Below are positions 53,998 to 64,000 of a DNA stretch of 64,000 nt, one piece after another. Source of the stretch: Prorocentrum cordatum (Eukaryota; Sar; Dinophyceae; Prorocentrales; Prorocentraceae). Position 1 is the first letter of the stretch, and each line of letters begins with the position of its first letter. The DNA lies in assembly GCA_963575745.1 (NCBI GenBank), contig CAUYUJ010001348.1, forward strand, positions 212,501 to 276,500, in the 5' to 3' direction. The position numbers and the translations under genes are program-made. The notes under the pieces were generated by a model that had not been told where the DNA came from, made no database searches, and saw nothing but the letters and a program-made list of their open reading frames with translations.

Positions 53998-54562
53998 TCT
54001 GCCTTGGATGCTGGCTGGTCCTTCTGCTGTGATGCTTCGTGTGCGGCCGAGGTCTGGGGATGGCATCCTCTGTTCACGTGTTCCTTCCCCCATCCTGCCG
54101 TCGCCGCTCCCCCCTTTCCAGGGCCCCGCTGCATCGCTCCCGTGGAGCAGCCAATCCCCCCAACCCAAAGAGAGCGATGGGTCAGACAGGTATGAGCGCT
54201 GTCTTAGATTCGAGGCACCTCACATACGCGTGCAACCGAACAACTTAAGCATGCAAGCGGGAGCTGGACAAAAGGTTAAAGGAATCAACATGTGCAGCGC
54301 AAGTGACGCGAGGGGCAGAGGGAAAGAGGATGCTGTAACGTGTTGGTTCCTGTATGACTTTATGTGGAAGGACAACATCAAGATATCAGGACAGAAATGC
54401 ACAATAAGCCAGCGCCATGGCTTCGAATCATGACAGAACACTTCCTGGGGGTAGGCGGTGGGTGATCAGGGTTGTGATGCGACGAGTGTGGATTGCCCCG
54501 ATCTTGCGATGAGGAATTACTGGGCTCGGTGGTCACACTGTTCACCGAAAGGTACTTGCATG
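53998..54562. other. No recognisable gene
   Basis: No coding or repeat match. Confidence 0.5.
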
Positions 54563-54697
54563 AGGAGGAGGTGGGGTAGGAGGGGGTGGAGGAGGAGGAG
54601 GAGGAGGAGGAGGAGGAGGAGGAGGAGGAGGGGGAGGAGGGGAAGCAGGAGGAGGAGGAGGAGGAGGAGGAGGAGGAGGAGGAGGAGGGGGAGGAGT
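54563..54697. repeat. (GGA)n polypurine tract
   Basis: About 130 bp of GGA triplets with G insertions. Confidence 0.95.
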
Positions 54698-55189
54698 CCT
54701 TACTTGGCCGAAGCAACTTGCAAACACCGTTCCCCAAACCGTGCCGAACACTCTCCCGAGGCCCGAGCCTCGGCCCACCCTGGGCGACCACGCTGCCCCT
54801 CGGCGGCCGAGGCGAAGGTGGACACACGTCAATCACGCAGGTCAGCCTGTCAAGCAGACGCTTGGATCCAGGTGTTTGCCCAAGAGTCTGATGTGCTCTC
54901 TCCTTCGCAGAGCGCTGGTGATCGCCGACCGCCAGCTTGTTCTGCGCGGGAGTGCCAAGCGCTTGCAGTCTGCTGGCCTGCAGGCTGTGCGCCGGCAGAC
55001 GCATGGAGCAGGGACGAGGGACGGTGAACTGTTCATCACCCAGAGTCCGCTCGAAATCCCCCCCGCCCCCTGACGCCCCACGGGCACCGCCACAGCTCAC
55101 GACCTGCTCTTCGAGACGCGCGCGGCCGCGGTGACCAGGCCACCCCTCGAGGCGAGACAGCAAAGCGAAGACGAACATGCGGAGAGGTT
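54698..55189. other. No recognisable gene
   Basis: No family match on either strand. Confidence 0.5.
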
Positions 55190-55400
55190 GGGCGCCCGAC
55201 TTCTCCGGGGTAACTCGGGTCCGGGGTAACTCGGGTTTGGATTCCCGAAAAAGGAACCAGAGTTAGCCCTGACCCGAATAATCCCTGATGGGCTCTGGAC
55301 GCCCGACTTATCCGGGGTAACTCGGGTCCGGGGTAAGTCGGGTTCGGATTCCCGAAAAACGAACCCGAGTTAGCCCTGACCCGAGTTACCCCTGATGATT
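55190..55400. repeat. 107-bp tandem duplication rich in GGGTAACTCGGGT palindromes
   Basis: CGCCCGACTT(C/A)TCCGGGGTAA starts at 55193 and 55300. Within each copy ACTCGGGTCCGGGGTAA faces GACCCGAATAATCCC or GACCCGAGTTACCCC, so each unit can form a stem. Confidence 0.8.
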
Positions 55401-55825
55401 CGGGGCTCTGAAGAGGCACGCCCGGCAAGACCACCCGCTCCCAGGGCTGCAAGAGAGCTCGCGGCCGCGCCCCCGCCTGCTCGGGACGCTGGGAGGCAGC
55501 GGCGCCACCGGCGCCGCCGCGCGGGCCCCGGCGGCTGCAGCCGCGGCGGGGACTGCCATCTCTCTCTGGTCGGGCGAGCAGTGGAGGCGGAGGAGACGAA
55601 AGAACAACACACACCCATACCCATAGGGAGGTCCTTGGGAGGAGGACTGGCTATGGGTATGGGTGCGGGTTGTCGGACCCTGGGGAACGCTCCCGTTCGA
55701 GCGGGGACCCCCATCCGACAACACGCATCCATAGCCCTCTCCGATCCCCCTATGGGTATGGGTGCGTGTTGCTGGTTCGTCAGGAGGGGGGGGGGATCGG
55801 GGCAGTGGACCCTGGGGCAGCGCAT
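55401..55825. other. No gene; CCCTATGGGTATGGGTGCG inverted copies
   Basis: ACACCCATACCCATAGGG (55609) faces CTATGGGTATGGGTGCG (55650 and 55749). Confidence 0.6.
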
Positions 55826-56160
55826 AAAACGACGCGAAGATCGGGACAACATCGGATCGGGATACTTCGAAATCTCTGAGAATCGGCGGGTTTAGAGGAT
55901 GTGCTGGGCGCCGCGGCCGCTCCAGAGCGTTCCGGAACGCTCTGAGAGCGCTGCGGAACGCTCTGGAGCGATTTATCCCGATCCTAGCCCTGTTTTAGCG
56001 CAGCCATGCCAACGATTAAGGACGCTTTCGCCCACGAAGCCCGGGCCGGCCGTCTGGCAGAGACGACGCCCGGATAGGCTGTCTGGCAGGGGAGCAGGCA
56101 GAGGAGGAGGAAGGAGGAAGGAGGAAGGAGGAAGGGCAGGAGGAGTACAAGGAAGAGAAG
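55826..56160 (-). repeat. Right arm of the 5.5-kb-spaced inverted repeat
   Basis: Reverse complement of 49967-50303 (see that entry). Homology stops just short of GGACCCTGGGGCAG on the left and at the purine tract AGTACAAGGAAGAGAAG on the right. Confidence 0.9.
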
Positions 56161-57330
56161 GGCATTGCCGTTCACGAACCCACAACGTGTGTCCATGGCT
56201 GACGCGGTTTCAACCTCCCACCCCTGCCTCGTGGGACACTCTCTTCCATTAGCGGTGAAAGAAACAAGTTCCGCCGGTGGCAGAAGCACAAGACCGAGGC
56301 TCCGTTGACGAACTCCGCTGGCGGTGAACATCATTGTACTGATACTGCGAGTGAGCACCGCTCCCCTGAAATCCTTGTTCTGATCAGAGCGACAATCATC
56401 CAATACCGAAACCAACACTAAACACCCGCACTTCACTGCGCCACTTGTTCGACAGCAAATCGGAATAAACGGAAAACCAAACCCAAGGTATTATGTTCTC
56501 AGCGCCTCCGTCAGTAGACCGATGGTGCGAGGTGGGGGTTACGTCCAAAGTTTGAATACCTTGCCCAAGGAAGCGGCGAAATAACTGGCGTATCAAACCA
56601 ATGTGGAACGACACCGCTGGGGCCTCCATAAAGTTGGGCCCATCCTCTCACGGCAAATGGGGCGAACGTGCAAACCTCAGTGGCGACGGAACAACTGCCA
56701 TGATACCGCGCATGTTAGCCCCGTTCCTTTAGAATACAATTCTCTGCCCAATGATATCACCAGGAAGTGGATTGCACATGACTGCACAGTGCAGCGCACA
56801 GGGGAACCAGCCCATCACATTGAACTTGCAAATGATATAACAAATTCCATGCAGACGCACCTCTATCAGCTGGCTGGGAGTTCGACGTGGGTCCTGCCTC
56901 CAGCTCCGACACATTCCCGAGGCAAATTGCCAACACATTGGTCGGCCCAACACTCGCCTCCTCATCCTCCTTCCAACGCTGACTCCTCATCCGCCTCTTC
57001 CTAGTCCGGCTCACTCTCTCCCCCCCTCTCGCTGCTCCCGCAATGCACCTGTGCGGCTGGATCTGCCTGCCCGTACAGCAATACCCAGGCGACGACTCTT
57101 GGACCGCCTTATGGCGGTGCCGCCAGGGCCACTAAACGATGGCCCGGCGCAGCACCACGCGGAGCACACAAGACGCCGCGGTGAGGCACTGCGAGAAACA
57201 ATCCGTACTTCTTGCATTGCCCCTGGCCACGCACGAGGCCGCTGTAGGTTCTGGTCCGATGCGCGTCCTCAAGTCGCAACGCGGCCACAGCTCGGTCACG
57301 GCGTTCACCGCGGTGGAGAGCACTAGAACC
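56161..57330. other. No recognisable gene
   Basis: Less repetitive than its surroundings and of lower GC. Frames up to 134 codons exist (56603-57004) but match no known family. Confidence 0.5.
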
Positions 57331-58780
57331 TTGAGCCCTCGGGTTGAGAGGAGGGGGAGGAGGAAGCGGGCGGAACGGCGGGGAAAAGGGGGAGAAAGGA
57401 GGAAGGTTGGATGATACGGGAGGAGAATGGACGAGAGATGCCGAGGAGAATGGAGAAGGACGGAGGAGAGCAGGAAAGGGGGCCGCAGAGAAGGGATGCA
57501 CCGAAGACGAGGGGGGAGGCAGCAGAACGCAAGGAGGGACGAGGAAGGAGAGGAAGGAGCACCAAAGTATGAGGAACCGTGGGCAAAACAAGGGAGGAAG
57601 AGTGATGAGACGAGCCCCCGCACACGACTGCTGACCAGAGGTGCGCGCGAGTGGGGGCGCCCGCGGTCGAGCCATACGCTGCTGCCAGGCGGTGAGAAGG
57701 GAGATCAAGGCTGCAGGCGTGCTCCTGCCCCTGCCCGCCGGCTGGCCCCCTCCCCGCCCCCCCCACCCCCTCTGCGCCCCCTCTCCGCCCCTTCGGCTCC
57801 CTCCCTGCCTGCCTCCGTCTCTTTCCCTCGCTCCTGCCTCCTTCCCGTATCCTCTCCTCCCTGTATGCCTGGCCTTTTCTTGGCCCCCCCTCTGGCTGCC
57901 TCACATGAATGCTGGAGGAAGGAAAGCGCGAGGCGTTCGACCTCCATGCGGCCCGCGGCACGCCGTGGATGAGCGCGCAAAGGGAAGCATGCGCGAGGGC
58001 AAGGACGACGAGACGGCCAGTGTACGAGGGACCCCGTCCCGCAGGAACATGGCTGGCAACCCTGCGAGGTGCTGTGTGGATCTGCGCTCCTCTTTCACAC
58101 GAACGCACACGTGCACACTCGGTGCCGTCAGAACGCTGTGCGATGAGCGCGCATGCATATACGATTATACGTCGTCCTTCACCGAGGTGACCTGCCCTAC
58201 TGGTGCATCGCGCGCGGGTCTCCGCGGGGAGAGTGCCTCTGCGTCGTCCTCTGGCGTGGTGAAGGCCCGTGGCGCGCGGCGAGCCAGCGCCACGGAGGGG
58301 CTCCTTCCGCGCGCGGGCTGGGCACGGGCCGGCGCGCGCCACAGTCCACGGGGTGGCTGGGGCAAGGGGGAGGGAGGGGTTGGGAGCGGTCGGAGGGAGG
58401 GATGGGGACCAGTTGGGAGGGACGGGGAGCGGTGGGAGCGGTGGGAGAGGGGGGGCGGCGACGGCGGAGCGGTGGGAGGGACGGGGAGCGATGGGAGCGA
58501 GGGATGGGCAGCGATGAGGGGGCGGTGGGAGGGAGGAGGGAGGCAGGGGGCGATGAGGAGTGGTGGGAGGGAGGATGGGGAGGAGGGCCAGCCTTGGAGG
58601 AGAGCAGCCGGGCGTGGCGGAGGAAGAGGAGGGGGGAAAAGGGGTGGCGGAGTCCAGGCTTCCAGGTGGGCCTCGCGCGCGCCCCGAGAAGGCGAGGGGT
58701 CCTGGCAGAGAGAAAAGCCGCAGCCACCGACACGACGGCGACGACGAACCGCCCTGGCGAGGACGTCAGACGAACGAGCG
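57331..58780. other. No gene; purine- and pyrimidine-biased blocks
   Basis: AGGAGG-rich at 57340-57600, CCCTCC-rich at 57720-57900, and GGGAGCGGTGGGAGG words at 58350-58640. Long frames here (for example 57641-58858) are composition artefacts. Confidence 0.55.
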
Positions 58781-58850
58781 CAGCGACGACGACGACGACG
58801 ACGACATCGACGACAACGACGTCGACGACGACGACGACAGGAGGGTGGTG
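58781..58850. repeat. (GAC)n microsatellite
   Basis: GACGACGACG with TCGACGACAACG interruptions. Confidence 0.9.
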
Positions 58851-58924
58851 GCGGATGAAGCGGAATTGGGGGGAGAGGCCTGCCCCCCCCCTCGCCGCGC
58901 CCCCCCCCCTCCCCCGTGTGTGGG

Positions 58925-59030
58925 TCACATTGCAACCAGAGCGGCCACTTCACAACCAGATGGGGCACTTTACAACCAGCATGCCAGAAGGGCACTTTGC
59001 AACCAGGAAGGCCACTGTACAACCAGGCGA
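58925..59030 (+). repeat. CACTTTACAACCAG repeats
   Basis: Five units of (C/G)(C/A)CA(C/T)T(T/G)(T/C)(A/G)CAACCAG at 22-26-bp spacing. The reverse-oriented array is at 61188-61290. Confidence 0.8.
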
Positions 59031-59589
59031 GAAAACGCACATAAGCGATGCATGTTCTTCAAGTTCCGAGATCTCGGTGGGCCCACGTAAGGGAGACACT
59101 TCGCTCTCTGAAGCGTGTTGTTTGTAAAGTGGCCCGTCTGAAGCGAGAATATGTGAAATGGCAGATGCCTAATGGTATCCAACAAGAATCCAATTGTAAT
59201 CCTAGCGGCACCCTTCCCACTGGGATCCTGTTGGCACCAGGTGAATCCCATTATTATCAAACAGAATTCCTCGATATGGGGTTTACGGGCTTCCGCTTGG
59301 AATCCGATAGGGGGTGCTTCCTATTGAAGCCCGTTGGGGTCCTTCCCAATGGAAAACGATTGGAAGCCCCACTGGGTTACAATCGAGGAACTTTCCTATT
59401 GGAATGCTGCGGCAAACGCACTGGGGGTGCTATATGGAAACCCAGTGGGCATTCTTGTGGGCTCCAAAAAAATGCGATTGGTCCCCAATTGAGATCAAAT
59501 CAAGATCATCCCGCCACCGGCTGGTGACAGGCCTGGGCGGCTTAATATTGGTTGACATCCGTGCCCTAAATCTGCATCGTTTTCCGGGG
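59031..59589. other. No recognisable gene
   Basis: AT-richer unique sequence. One further TTGTAAAGTGGCCCGTCTG lies at 59118. Confidence 0.5.
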
Positions 59590-60740
59590 CCTCATAACCT
59601 CTGCCTGAAAATCCTGGGTCTTCTGGAGAAAGAGAACCATAAGCGCTCGCCGAAACAACAGAAAACGCTGAGGAGCACGCGCGCTCCCAGGAGAGCGGAC
59701 ATGTGGCCAATGAGCCGCTGGTATAAATTCTGGCCAACGCATGCGGATCATCTTGGCTTGCATCATAGACATGTGTTGCCCTCGCGCTTCCTCGTCTGGC
59801 AACGACGCAACCGTATGTCTTCGCATGAGCGGACTCATGCGCGCCCAGGAAAGCTGAAATGTGGCCAGGAAATCATTGGTCAATTTCTAGCCAATACATG
59901 TGGTCTTCAAGTGGTGGTTTTCTTTGCATGAGCAACCATGTTTGTCATCGCGCCTCATCGTCTGCCTATAACAAGAATTATTATGTTTTCGAAAGTGCGG
60001 AAGCATGCGTACCCAGGAAATCAGAAATGTGGCCCAGAAAACTGTGGTAAACTAGCCGAAACATGTGGATGTCAATATGTGTGTGTTGGCAACACAGACA
60101 ACCTTCGTTTTTGCGCCTCATCGTTTGGCAATAACAAGACCATATGGTTTCGCATTCGCGGTCGCATGCATACCCAGGAGGACGGACATGTGCAAACGAA
60201 GTCGATGATGACACCCTAGCCAATACATGTGGCTTTCAACTTGCGAATTTTGAATCAGAATCCATGTTTGTCCTCGCGCGCCATCGTCTGACAATCGCAA
60301 AAACCGTATGTGTTCGCAATTGCGAGCATGCGTGCCCTGGAGGGCGGACACGTGGCCAAGAAGTCGCTGGCAGCATTCGAGCCACTACGTGTGGATGTCA
60401 ATGTGTTGTTATTGGCCTCGCAGACAACGTTCGTCCTCGCGCTTAATCTTCTGGCAATAGCACAACCGCATGTGTTTGCATTCGCGGAAGCACGCGCACC
60501 TAGAAGGGCAGAACTATGGCCAAAGAGTCGTTTGTAAAACCCGAGCCAACGCATGTGGATTTCAAACTGTTGCTTGCTGCATCATAAGCCATGTTTGTCC
60601 TCGAGCCCTATCGTCTGGCAGTCCCAAAAAACGCATGTTTGCGCAATTGCGGAACTACGCGCGCCCAGGAGGGCGGAAAGAGCCCGAGAAATCGTTTGTT
60701 AAATTCTAGCCAATGCACGCGGATCTCAAGGTGTATATGT
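59590..60740 (+). repeat. 160-172-bp tandem satellite, about six or seven units
   Basis: The anchor TGTTTGTCCTCGCGC or a variant recurs at about 59768, 59940, 60105, 60264, 60427 and 60591. Each unit also has CGTCTGGCAATAACAA, a GCATGCG..CCCAGGAGGGCGGACA segment, and TAGCCAA(T/C)(A/G)CATGTGGAT. Substitution level is moderate. Confidence 0.85.
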
Positions 60741-60774
60741 ATATGTTTGTTGCCACGCGAGCACTTTGTGTACT

Positions 60775-61180
60775 CGCTCGGCAGAGGCTTCAGAGCGCTC
60801 AGGCGCCCGGAAGCCTCTGCCGAGCGCTCAGGCGCTCAGACGTCTCTGCCAAACGCCCAGGCGCTCAGAAGCCTCTGCAGAGCGCTTAGGCGCTCAGAGG
60901 CCTCTGTGCAAAGCGCTCAGGCGCTCAAAAACATCTTCAGAACGCTCATGTTTTCCGAAGACTCTGCAGAGCGCTCCGTCGCACAGAAGCCTCTGCAAAC
61001 CGCTCAGGCGCCCAGACGCCTCTGCAAAGCGCTCAGGCGCTCAGATGCCCCTGCACAGAGCTCAGGCGCTCAAGTGCATCTGCAAAACGCTGAGGCGCTC
61101 AGAAGCCTCTGCAAAACGCTCAGGCGCTCAGATACCTCTGCAGAGCGCTCAGGCGCCCAGAAGCTCCAGCGCGCGCGCGC
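60775..61180 (+). repeat. 30-bp minisatellite
   Basis: Unit GCGCTCAGGCGCTCAGAAGC plus CTCTGCAAAA (30 bp), about thirteen times. The period is divisible by three, so open frames run through (60591-61199, 60766-61338), encoding 10-residue repeats; these are not called as genes. Confidence 0.93.
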
Positions 61181-61187
61181 TTCTGAC

Positions 61188-61290
61188 GGCTGGTTGTAAA
61201 GTGGCCGTTCTGGTCGTAAAAGGCCCCGTCTGGGTTGTAAAGTGGTCCGTTCTGGTTGTAGAGTGGGCTGTTCTGGTTGTAAAGTGGTCG
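61188..61290 (-). repeat. CACTTTACAACCAG repeats in opposite orientation
   Basis: CTGGTTGTAAAGTGGCCGTT and variants at 23-25-bp spacing. Extra single units follow at 61325 and 61363. Confidence 0.8.
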
Positions 61291-61539
61291 TCCCAAAGGA
61301 ATACCAAGGATTTCGATCCTTGGCTGGTTGTAAATTGACCTATCTCAATGTCAAGTATCGTTCGGGTTGTAAAGAGATCGAATACTCCCCCATCACCCCC
61401 CCGTAAGGGTTTTCGACAAGTGGCTTGTAACATGCAACTTTCATGTAAGCTGGTTAACGAGCACGCAAGATCACCACACAAGTTTCAAACCTACAAACAA
61501 GAAGCACTCTCAGCGACGGCACTGAACATGGGTATCCTC

Positions 61540-62850
61540 TTGTGGCGGGTTTGAACAGCATGATACGTGTGACGGCCAGGATTTCCTCTTGTAGCGGCCT
61601 TGCAAACATAGTCCCTTTTGTGGCGGCCTTGCACAAGGACTTCCCTGTCTGACACCCGCGGCCTTGCACAAGGACTTCCTTGTCTGACACCCTGACAGAA
61701 GGAGTTCCTCTGTGGCAGTCTTACACGAAGATTGTCTTAGCGACGGCCTGACAAAAAGATTATCTTTGCAACCACTGGACAAAACATGATTCCCTGTGTA
61801 ACGACCTGTTCGAACATCCCTTGTGGTGGCCTTACACAAAGGCTCCTTGTCCGACGGCCTTGCAACAGGACTTCTGTTTGTAATGTGTATACGGGGAACC
61901 AAACACAGTTATGACACATATGCACAGTACAGTGATCTTGTGAAACTTGATGTGGTGTTCATGGTGTTGGCGCCCGAGGCTGAACAATGTAAACCATAGA
62001 GTGTTCAGCAAACAGAAACCCCAAACAATGTAGAACACAGTTGTTCCATCAATCGGAGCTCCGCAGCGCTGTAAAACACAACAGTTCCAGCAATCGGAGT
62101 TTCGAAACGCTGGTGTTTACAGTGGATTTGGTCTCGGATGTAAGACGCAGAGGAAGAATAACACTGCAAATGATAGCATTTGAGAACTCTGATTTTTGAG
62201 CATTCTGTTTATTTGCAGCGTATGGGGGCTCCGAATCCTGAACACGCTGTTTTTTTTTCAGTTGTCGGGAGCTCAGTTTGTTGAACACTCGGTGCACTTA
62301 ATATTCCTTGCCTCGGGCGCCAACACCATTGAGAACACACTACTTCGCTTGGTTCCTTGGTGGTTCCCTCTTGTGCCCTTTACCATAAACCCGTTTGTTG
62401 TAAGGCCGCCGCAAAAGGAATCGTTTTGCAAGGCCGCCGGACAAGACATCTGTGTGTAAGGCCGCCACAAAGAGATGCACTTAGAAGGCCAACGCATAAG
62501 GAAACCATGTTGCAATGCTATAGCAAATGGCAACCTTGTGCAATGCGGTCGCAAGTATAATCATTGTGCAACGCTGCCGCAAAGGAAATCCTTTTGAAAG
62601 GGCGCCACAACAAACCCTTTTGAAAGGCCGCCACACAATGACATACTTGTTGTAAGGCCGCTACAACGAGAAGTCAATGTGCAAGTCCGTCGCAAACATA
62701 ATCCTTGCGCGTGGTTCATAGTCCTCTTGTACGTCCCTGCATAACAATTACTTGTGTAAGGCCGCCACAACGTGAGTCATTGGTAAGTAAAACTGGCAGT
62801 AATTGCACGGATGCGCACAAGAAAACCATTTTTGCAAGGCTGACCCAGAA
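61540..62850. repeat. Imperfect fold-back of about 1.3 kb
   Basis: The left arm carries GCGGCCTTGCACAAGGACTT units (61575-61875) and GGTGTTGGCGCCCGAGG (61961). The right arm carries CCTCGGGCGCCAACACC (62311) and GTAAGGCCGCCACAAAG units (62398-62790). Between them, GAGTGTTCAGCAAAC..ATCGGAGCTCC (62000-62070) is mirrored by GGGGCTCCGAATCC..TTGTTGAACACTC (62225-62290). The centre is near 62140. Confidence 0.8.
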
Positions 62851-63129
62851 GGAAATCTTCTTTGAAGGCTGCCTCCAAAAACAAATCCTTCTCTGCCGCC
62901 GTCACGATAAGAAATGCCCGTGTAACGTTACCACATCCGCCACAGTGTCTCTGGGCACGGAGTGGGCGTGTCCTCAGGTCCTTTGCCTAATCCTTGGAGC
63001 CTCAGTCCTCAGCGCTGAGGAATGGGAATGTTTACGGGGCCCAGGTCCCAAATTCCAAAATTTGGCGCGGCTCCCAGCGCGACCCTTGGGGTTCCTGGCG
63101 TCTTGCTGCATAGCTTTTCCTCGCTCAAG
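62851..63129. other. No recognisable gene
   Basis: No coding match. Confidence 0.5.
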
Positions 63130-63720
63130 AAGGCATCCAGACGGGCTAACAGGGCCCCAAGAGGCCCTCAAGACGGTCCAAGATGGCCCCGAAACGCCCA
63201 ATGCTCGTTCCAAGACGCTCAAGCTGGCCCCAAGACGGCCCAAGAGGCCGCCAAGACCCACTAAGAGGCCTCAAAGAAACCGCCCAAGAGAGCCCCGAGG
63301 GGCTAAAATAATTGATTGTCCTTAGGTGCTTGACGGATTTGGGCCTTCTCGCCTTCCCGACGCTCCCCGACGGCCGCAGAGGCCCCCGAGACCGCCCCCC
63401 CAAGGCGGCCAAAGAGGCCTCCAAGAAGGCCTTTGTAAAAAGCCCGGCCCAAGAGGGCCCCAAGACGGCCCCAACAGGGACCCAAGAGAGGGAACGCGAA
63501 CCGAAAATCCGAGCCTTCCGCCCCACGAGGCCCCCAGGAGACCCCAAGAAGCGCCCAGGAGGCCCCAAGAGGCCCCTAAGAGGCCCCCAAGTTGCCCCCA
63601 AGAGGCCCGTAAGAGGCCTCGACGAGCCCGCCAAAACGGCCCCCAAGAGGCGTCCAAACTGCCTCCAAAAAGCCTCGAGAGGCCTCCCACGAGATCCCAA
63701 CGAACGTACAATAGGCTTGA
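63130..63720 (-). repeat. R1 copy, minus orientation
   Basis: CCAAGACGGCCCAAGAGGCC words. The core GGGGCTAAAATAATTGATTG and CCTTAGGTGCTTGACGGATT lies at 63300-63340, like the 428-bp array. Confidence 0.8.
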
Positions 63721-64000
63721 TACCCACAACCCACGCACAGAGCCGGGATGTGCCGAAGCCCATTCGCGCCACAGAAGCGAAACCCTTGCGTAAGGCCGTC
63801 GCACAGAAGAGCCGATTGCCAGGCCACAACATCCTCTGGGTCGTGCTCTGGCGCGTTGTACGTTTGCTCGTTCATCTCTCCCTCTCTCCCTCGGTGTCCT
63901 CCTCCCCATTGTCCTCCCCCTCTTTCTTCCCACGCCCTCGGCGATCTCTGACCGTCATCCTCTCGCAACTCTTCCGTGTCCTCTTCTCCATTCTCTTGTT
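63721..64000. other. No recognisable gene
   Basis: Ends in CTCCCTC-rich sequence. A GGGATGTGCCGAAGCCCATT stretch near 63742 is unmatched. Confidence 0.5.

Noticed and set aside
57641-58858. 405-codon plus-strand frame and its minus-strand counterparts
   Set aside because: Composition-driven Arg/Gly/Pro sequence in GC-rich DNA with no domain; open in several frames.
59590-61180. CRISPR-like array
   Set aside because: Repeats are contiguous and diverged with no unique spacers, and the DNA is eukaryotic.
60766-61338. Protein with 10-residue repeats
   Set aside because: The 30-bp minisatellite is divisible by three, so open frames are expected without selection.

Overview
This window is nuclear DNA of a dinoflagellate. 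The decisive marker is a complete, exact copy of the 22-nt dinoflagellate spliced-leader (DinoSL) sequence at 13023-13044 on the minus strand. Other traits fit: GC-rich sequence, very low gene density, abundant simple-sequence tracts, a probable GC-AG intron, and a crowd of decayed retroelements. The species cannot be fixed from sequence alone. There is no sign of bacterial organisation, and no rRNA, tRNA or CRISPR array was recognised.

Layout. 1.3-5.3 kb: a frameshifted Helitron on the minus strand (zinc-ribbon repeats, Rep domain, Pif1-like helicase piece) carrying a 194-bp terminal-inverted-repeat (TIR) insertion with a 12-bp target duplication. 7.2-23.4 kb: arrays of a degenerate repeat family (called R1 here; core words CCAAGACGGCC/GGCCGTCTTGG, unit about 340-375 bp, each unit carrying a roughly 60-bp A-rich segment), running in both orientations. 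At 11.39-13.06 kb these arrays are interrupted by a processed, spliced-leader-tagged retrogene with a short A tail and a 12-bp target-site duplication. 23.9-25.7 kb: simple repeats and a CACTGTCCC minisatellite. 26.8-29.5 kb: the one convincing host gene, a voltage-gated cation channel with a C-terminal EF-hand pair, on the minus strand in at least two exons. 30.0-31.7 kb: a frameshifted reverse transcriptase with a YVDD motif. 33.5-35.5 kb: a mosaic of inverted repeats. 36.3-38.4 kb: unrecognised minus-strand reading frames. 39.0-43.5 kb: a heavily frameshifted LINE (endonuclease plus reverse transcriptase) on the minus strand. 45.3-49.4 kb: a much better preserved LINE on the plus strand. 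50-56 kb: an inverted pair of 335-bp repeats enclosing a (CA)n tract and three-plus tandem copies of a 428-bp R1 unit. 58.9-62.9 kb: a 160-170-bp satellite, a 30-bp minisatellite and a fold-back structure. 63.1-63.7 kb: a further R1 copy.

How it fits together. Almost everything is mobile DNA or its debris. The LINE-type enzymes are the kind of machinery that could have reverse-transcribed the trans-spliced mRNA that became the retrogene; this is inference. Several short TIR elements share a CCCCTACAG-type end and look like non-autonomous DNA transposons. Long open frames inside repeats whose period is divisible by three, or inside GC-rich repeats, were not called as genes.
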